From Hoeflea sp. (lineage in GTDB: Bacteria; Pseudomonadota; Alphaproteobacteria; Rhizobiales; Rhizobiaceae), in the NCBI GenBank assembly GCA_020637795.1, contig JACKJT010000021.1, positions 1-17,276 of the forward strand: a DNA stretch of 17,276 nucleotides, in the 5' to 3' direction. The notes beneath the pieces are model-generated. The model searched no databases. It was not told the DNA's origin and saw nothing but the letters and a program-made list of their open reading frames with translations. Position 1 is the stretch's first letter. The number at the start of each line of letters is the position of its first letter. A program made the translations under genes and the position numbers. Shown here in pieces: positions 14,730 through 17,276 of the stretch.

Positions 14730-14996
14730 ATGGACGGCAAGATGCTGGCCCGGCTCGGGGCCGTGGTGTTCGTTGCGATTGCCTTGACAGTGACCGCAAT
14801 CGACATGGCGCGGAAGGATGAACCTTCCGCGCCGCTCCCGGCCTCGGCCCTCCAGCCGCCGCCCGATCCCCTGCGCGACAGCCTGCGCCGTTGCCAGCAG
14901 CTCGGCGAGGCCGCCGCAAGCGATGCCGACTGCCTCGCCGCTTGGGCTGAATCCCGCGACCGCTTCCTCGGCCGTGACCGCAGCGAGGCGCGCTGA
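14730..14996 (+). CDS. trbK: Putative entry-exclusion protein TrbK
   Basis: This is a small protein thought to reduce DNA entry into cells that already carry the element. It has 88 residues, with one N-terminal membrane segment (about 6-25), a proline-rich linker and a short C-terminal domain with two cysteines (Cys55 in RRCQQLG and Cys68 in DADCLAAWAESRDRFLG), the pattern of the alphaproteobacterial TrbK-type proteins. There is no lipobox, unlike the RP4 TrbK lipoprotein, so it may be anchored by its N-terminal helix and held by a disulfide in the periplasm (inference). The start has GGGAGG about 9 bases upstream. The call rests mainly on position and cysteine pattern. Confidence 0.82.
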   Translation: MDGKMLARLGAVVFVAIALTVTAIDMARKDEPSAPLPASALQPPPDPLRDSLRRCQQLGEAAASDADCLAAWAESRDRFLGRDRSEAR

Positions 14997-14998
14997 CC

Positions 14999-16360
14999 AT
15001 GGGCAACACGGGCGTCATCGACAATTTCCTCGGAGTCTTCACCTCCTACATCGACAGTGGTTTTGGGATGCTCGGCGGCGAGGTCGCCTTCATCGCCACA
15101 ACGCTGATCGTCATCGACGTGACGCTCGCCGCGCTCTTTTGGGCATGGGGCGCGGATGACGACATTATCGCGCGGCTAGTCAAAAAGACGCTGTTCATCG
15201 GCGTCTTCGCCTACATCATCGGCAATTGGAACAACCTCGCCCGCATCGTCTTCGAGAGTTTCGCCGGCCTCGGCCTCATGGCCTCGGGCACCGGCTTTTC
15301 CGTCACCGATCTGATGCGGCCGGGCCGCGTGGCGCAGACCGGCCTCGACGCCGGCCGTCCGCTTCTCGATTCCATTTCCGACCTGATGGGCTGGATCAGC
15401 TTCTTCGAGAACTTCATCCAGATCGCGTGCCTGCTGTTTGCATGGGCGCTGGTGGTCCTGGCCTTCTTCATCCTCGCCATCCAGCTTTTCGTGACGCTGA
15501 TCGAGTTCAAGCTGACCACGCTCGCCGGCTTCGTCCTGATCCCCTTCGGCCTGTTCGGCAAGACCGCCTTCATGGCCGAGAAGGTCTTGGGCAATGTGGT
15601 GTCGTCCGGCATCAAGGTCTTGGTGCTCGCCGTCATCATCGGCATCGGCAGCACCTTATTTTCGCAATTCACGGCCGGTTTCGGCGGGGCAACCCCGACC
15701 ATCGACGACGCCATGGCGATTGTGCTGGCAGCCCTGTCGCTGCTCGGCCTCGGCATCTTCGGCCCCGGCATCGCCAACGGCATCGTCTCTGGCGGCCCGC
15801 AGCTCGGCGCGGGCGCGGCCGTGGGAACCGGCCTTGCGGTCGCAGGTGCAGGTGTCGCCGCTGGCGGCGGGGCCATGCTCGCCGCCAAAGGTGGTGCTGC
15901 CGCCCTCTCCGGTGGGACCGCGGCCGTCCGCGGCGGTGCGACCGCCGCGGGCGCAGCAACCGCAGCCTATAGCGTCGGCGCGCTCGGCCAGTCCGGTGCG
16001 GCCGGTGTCGCCTCCGGCCTCGGCGGCGTCGCGCGAGCCGCAGGATCGGCGGCCATCTCGCCCCTCAAACGCGCCGCCGCGCGCGCCAGCGAATCCGTCA
16101 AATCCAGCTACTCCGCTGGTGCGAAAGCCGGTTTCGGCGCGTCGGGCGGCAGCTCGACCATGGGCACGGTCGGCGGCACGAACGCCAATCCCGCCGCAGC
16201 AGCGTCCGGCCCGGTCGGCAGCCCGCCCGCATGGGCGCAGCAGATGCGCCGCTCGCAGGCCCTCAACCACGGCACCACTATGACCGCCCATGCGGTGCGT
16301 TCCGGCGACGGCCACGGTTCTGGTTCCTCCATCAACCTTTCCGAAAGTGACCGCTCATGA
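14999..16360 (+). CDS. trbL: Conjugal transfer membrane protein TrbL (VirB6-like)
   Basis: This is a polytopic inner-membrane part of the mating channel. It has 453 residues. Residues 1-260 hold at least five to six hydrophobic segments, for example VAFIATTLIVIDVTLAALFW, LLFAWALVVLAFFILAIQLF and TLAGFVLIPFGLFGKTAFMA. The rest (about 260-453) is a low-complexity tail rich in Gly, Ala and Ser, which is common in TrbL and usually poorly conserved. It begins 2 bp after trbK and overlaps trbF by ATGA. The gene is complete. Confidence 0.94.
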   Translation: MGNTGVIDNFLGVFTSYIDSGFGMLGGEVAFIATTLIVIDVTLAALFWAWGADDDIIARLVKKTLFIGVFAYIIGNWNNLARIVFESFAGLGLMASGTGFSVTDLMRPGRVAQTGLDAGRPLLDSISDLMGWISFFENFIQIACLLFAWALVVLAFFILAIQLFVTLIEFKLTTLAGFVLIPFGLFGKTAFMAEKVLGNVVSSGIKVLVLAVIIGIGSTLFSQFTAGFGGATPTIDDAMAIVLAALSLLGLGIFGPGIANGIVSGGPQLGAGAAVGTGLAVAGAGVAAGGGAMLAAKGGAAALSGGTAAVRGGATAAGAATAAYSVGALGQSGAAGVASGLGGVARAAGSAAISPLKRAAARASESVKSSYSAGAKAGFGASGGSSTMGTVGGTNANPAAAASGPVGSPPAWAQQMRRSQALNHGTTMTAHAVRSGDGHGSGSSINLSESDRS

Positions 16361-17046
16361 GCATCTTCAAACGACCAGCCACCCATTACGGCAAATCGCC
16401 CGAACCCGAGACGCCCTATCAGAAGGCGGCGCAGGCATGGGACGAGCGTATCGGCTCGGCCCGCGTGCAGGCGAGGAACTGGCGTTATATGGCCTTCGGT
16501 TCCCTGATCCTGTCGGCCGGCTTCGCCTCAGCGCTGGTCTGGCAGTCCGCACGCGGGACCGTGGTGCCATGGGTGGTGCAAGTCGATAGTCTAGGACAGG
16601 CGCAGACCGTCGCGCCTGCCAACGCCGACTATCGGCCGACCGATCCTCAGATTGCTTTCCATCTCGGCCGATTCATCGAGCAGGTGCGCGCGATCCCGGC
16701 CGACGCGATCATCGTCCGCCAGAACTGGCTTCGCGCCTATGAGTGGACCACGGATCGCGGCGCGGCGGCGCTCAACGACTATGCCCGCGCTAATGATCCT
16801 TTCGCCAAGGTCGGCCGTCAGCAGGTGGCCGTCGAAGTGTCGAGCGTCATCCGCGCATCGCCGGATTCCTTCCGCGTGTCGTGGGTGGAGCGGCACTACG
16901 AGAACGGCCAGCTCTCCACGACCGAGCGATGGACCGCCATCCTGACCATCGTGATCCAGACCCCGCGCGATGCCGAGCGACTGCGCGCCAATCCCCTTGG
17001 CATCTACGTCAATGCAATTTCGTGGTCGCGAGAGATGAGCCAATGA
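16357..17046 (+). CDS. trbF: Conjugal transfer protein TrbF (VirB8-like)
   Basis: This is a bitopic inner-membrane assembly factor of the mating channel. It has 229 residues: a cytoplasmic N-terminus containing PYQKAAQAWDERIGSARVQA, one membrane segment (about 44-63) and a periplasmic VirB8-type domain (about 70-229) with VVPWVVQVDSLG and the C-terminal NPLGIYVNAISWSREMSQ. Family length is normal, so the gene looks complete. Its TGA overlaps an ATG at 17043, the spacing at which trbG would be expected to start, but the frame from that ATG encodes nothing like TrbG. A minus-strand gene ends only 5 bases downstream. Confidence 0.94.
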   Translation: MSIFKRPATHYGKSPEPETPYQKAAQAWDERIGSARVQARNWRYMAFGSLILSAGFASALVWQSARGTVVPWVVQVDSLGQAQTVAPANADYRPTDPQIAFHLGRFIEQVRAIPADAIIVRQNWLRAYEWTTDRGAAALNDYARANDPFAKVGRQQVAVEVSSVIRASPDSFRVSWVERHYENGQLSTTERWTAILTIVIQTPRDAERLRANPLGIYVNAISWSREMSQ

Positions 17047-17051
17047 AAACT

Positions 17052-17276
17052 TCAGCTTGCATCAATCACCTCGCTGATCTTTCCCTCGGAGATCATGAAA
17101 AACGAGGTGCCCGTCATCTCGATCTCCTGCCCGGCCTTCCAGCCATTGGGCAGGTCGGTCTTGACCTTGGCGCGATAGCCGATGCGCACGGCTGCACGGT
17201 CGTCTATCGCGATACAGTCGAGGATCGTCTGTTCTCTTTCAGCAAACAACTGGACGCCCTGTTCCGCCAGCGCGCG
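17052..17276 (-). CDS. Partial protein resembling the NTF2/SnoaL-like fold, 5' end outside window
   Basis: The minus-strand frame is open from the window end to a TGA at 17052-17054 and gives 74 C-terminal residues. The pattern CIAIDDRAAVRIGYRAKVKT, a short turn, GQEIEMTGTSFFMISEGKIS and EVIDAS matches the C-terminal strands of SnoaL-like/NTF2-like small proteins, a fold used by many isomerases, cyclases and hydratases and by proteins of unknown role. This rests on pattern memory only. It converges on trbF with a 5-bp gap and occupies the place of trbG. It is not a known part of trb operons, so it is probably cargo or the edge of a rearrangement. The start and full length cannot be seen. Confidence 0.6.
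   Translation of the reverse strand, partial: RALAEQGVQLFAEREQTILDCIAIDDRAAVRIGYRAKVKTDLPNGWKAGQEIEMTGTSFFMISEGKISEVIDAS

Noticed and set aside
13666..15042. Long minus-strand open frame (458 codons) opposite trbE-trbL
   Set aside because: It lies antisense to well-supported trbE, trbJ and trbK in GC-rich DNA, where antisense frames stay open by chance, and its Arg/Pro-rich translation has no recognisable domain.
17043..17276. Plus-strand open frame starting at the ATGA after trbF, possible trbG
   Set aside because: The 78 codons lack a signal peptide, lipobox or any TrbG-like pattern, and the opposite strand reads as a better protein. I treat only the start codon as a possible trbG relic.
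1..17276. CRISPR arrays, tRNA genes, integrase attachment sites, IS or ISCR elements
   Set aside because: I looked for spaced repeats, cloverleaf and CCA-end patterns and transposase motifs and saw none in this window.

Overview
The window reads as the transfer region of an integrative and conjugative element (or conjugative plasmid) from an alphaproteobacterium, carrying antibiotic-resistance cargo at one end. The main support is the GC-rich right half, with the gene order lysR-traG-copG-trbB-C-D-E-J-K-L-F. That is the order of the trb-type mating apparatus known from integrative elements of Rhizobiales and Sphingomonadales. No rRNA, tRNA, replication or chromosomal housekeeping locus is present, so the genus cannot be named.

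Left part (1-4120), the resistance block: the 3' four-fifths of a floR florfenicol/chloramphenicol exporter (its start lies outside the window), then divergent tetR(G)/tetA(G) with two tet operators between them, then a LysR-family gene. This order (floR, tetR, tetA(G), lysR) is known from Salmonella Genomic Island 1 and related resistance islands. No transposase, ISCR or integrase lies in the window.

Middle part (4155-5931): a minus-strand two-gene operon, an HxlR-family regulator followed 4 bp later by a FabF-like beta-ketoacyl-ACP synthase with an intact Cys-His-Lys-His active site. A near-palindrome just upstream of the HxlR start is a good operator candidate. By eye this pair is clearly less GC-rich than the tra/trb genes. 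A second lysR (6127-7086) lies on its far side. The two LysR proteins are colinear without gaps over 283 residues and about 87% identical, so the KAS/HxlR pair sits between diverged direct repeats about 2.95 kb apart.

Right part (7211-17046): the coupling protein TraG, a CopG-like protein, and nine consecutive mating-pair-formation genes, mostly joined by ATGA/TGATG overlaps as one translationally coupled operon. TraG would deliver the relaxosome. TrbB and TrbE would power pilus and channel assembly, TrbC would form the pilus, TrbJ, TrbL and TrbF would build the periplasmic and inner-membrane parts, and TrbK would prevent redundant mating. The expected next genes, trbG and trbI, do not follow. 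Five bases after trbF a minus-strand gene (NTF2/SnoaL-like, partial) begins, although an ATGA that could be the old trbG start is still present. The mating operon is therefore interrupted, rearranged or ended at this point.

No intergenic stretch exceeds 300 bases. The most interesting points are the regulated extra FabF-like enzyme in resistance cargo (a possible target-bypass gene), the paired lysR genes that may record how the cargo entered the element, and the abrupt break after trbF.
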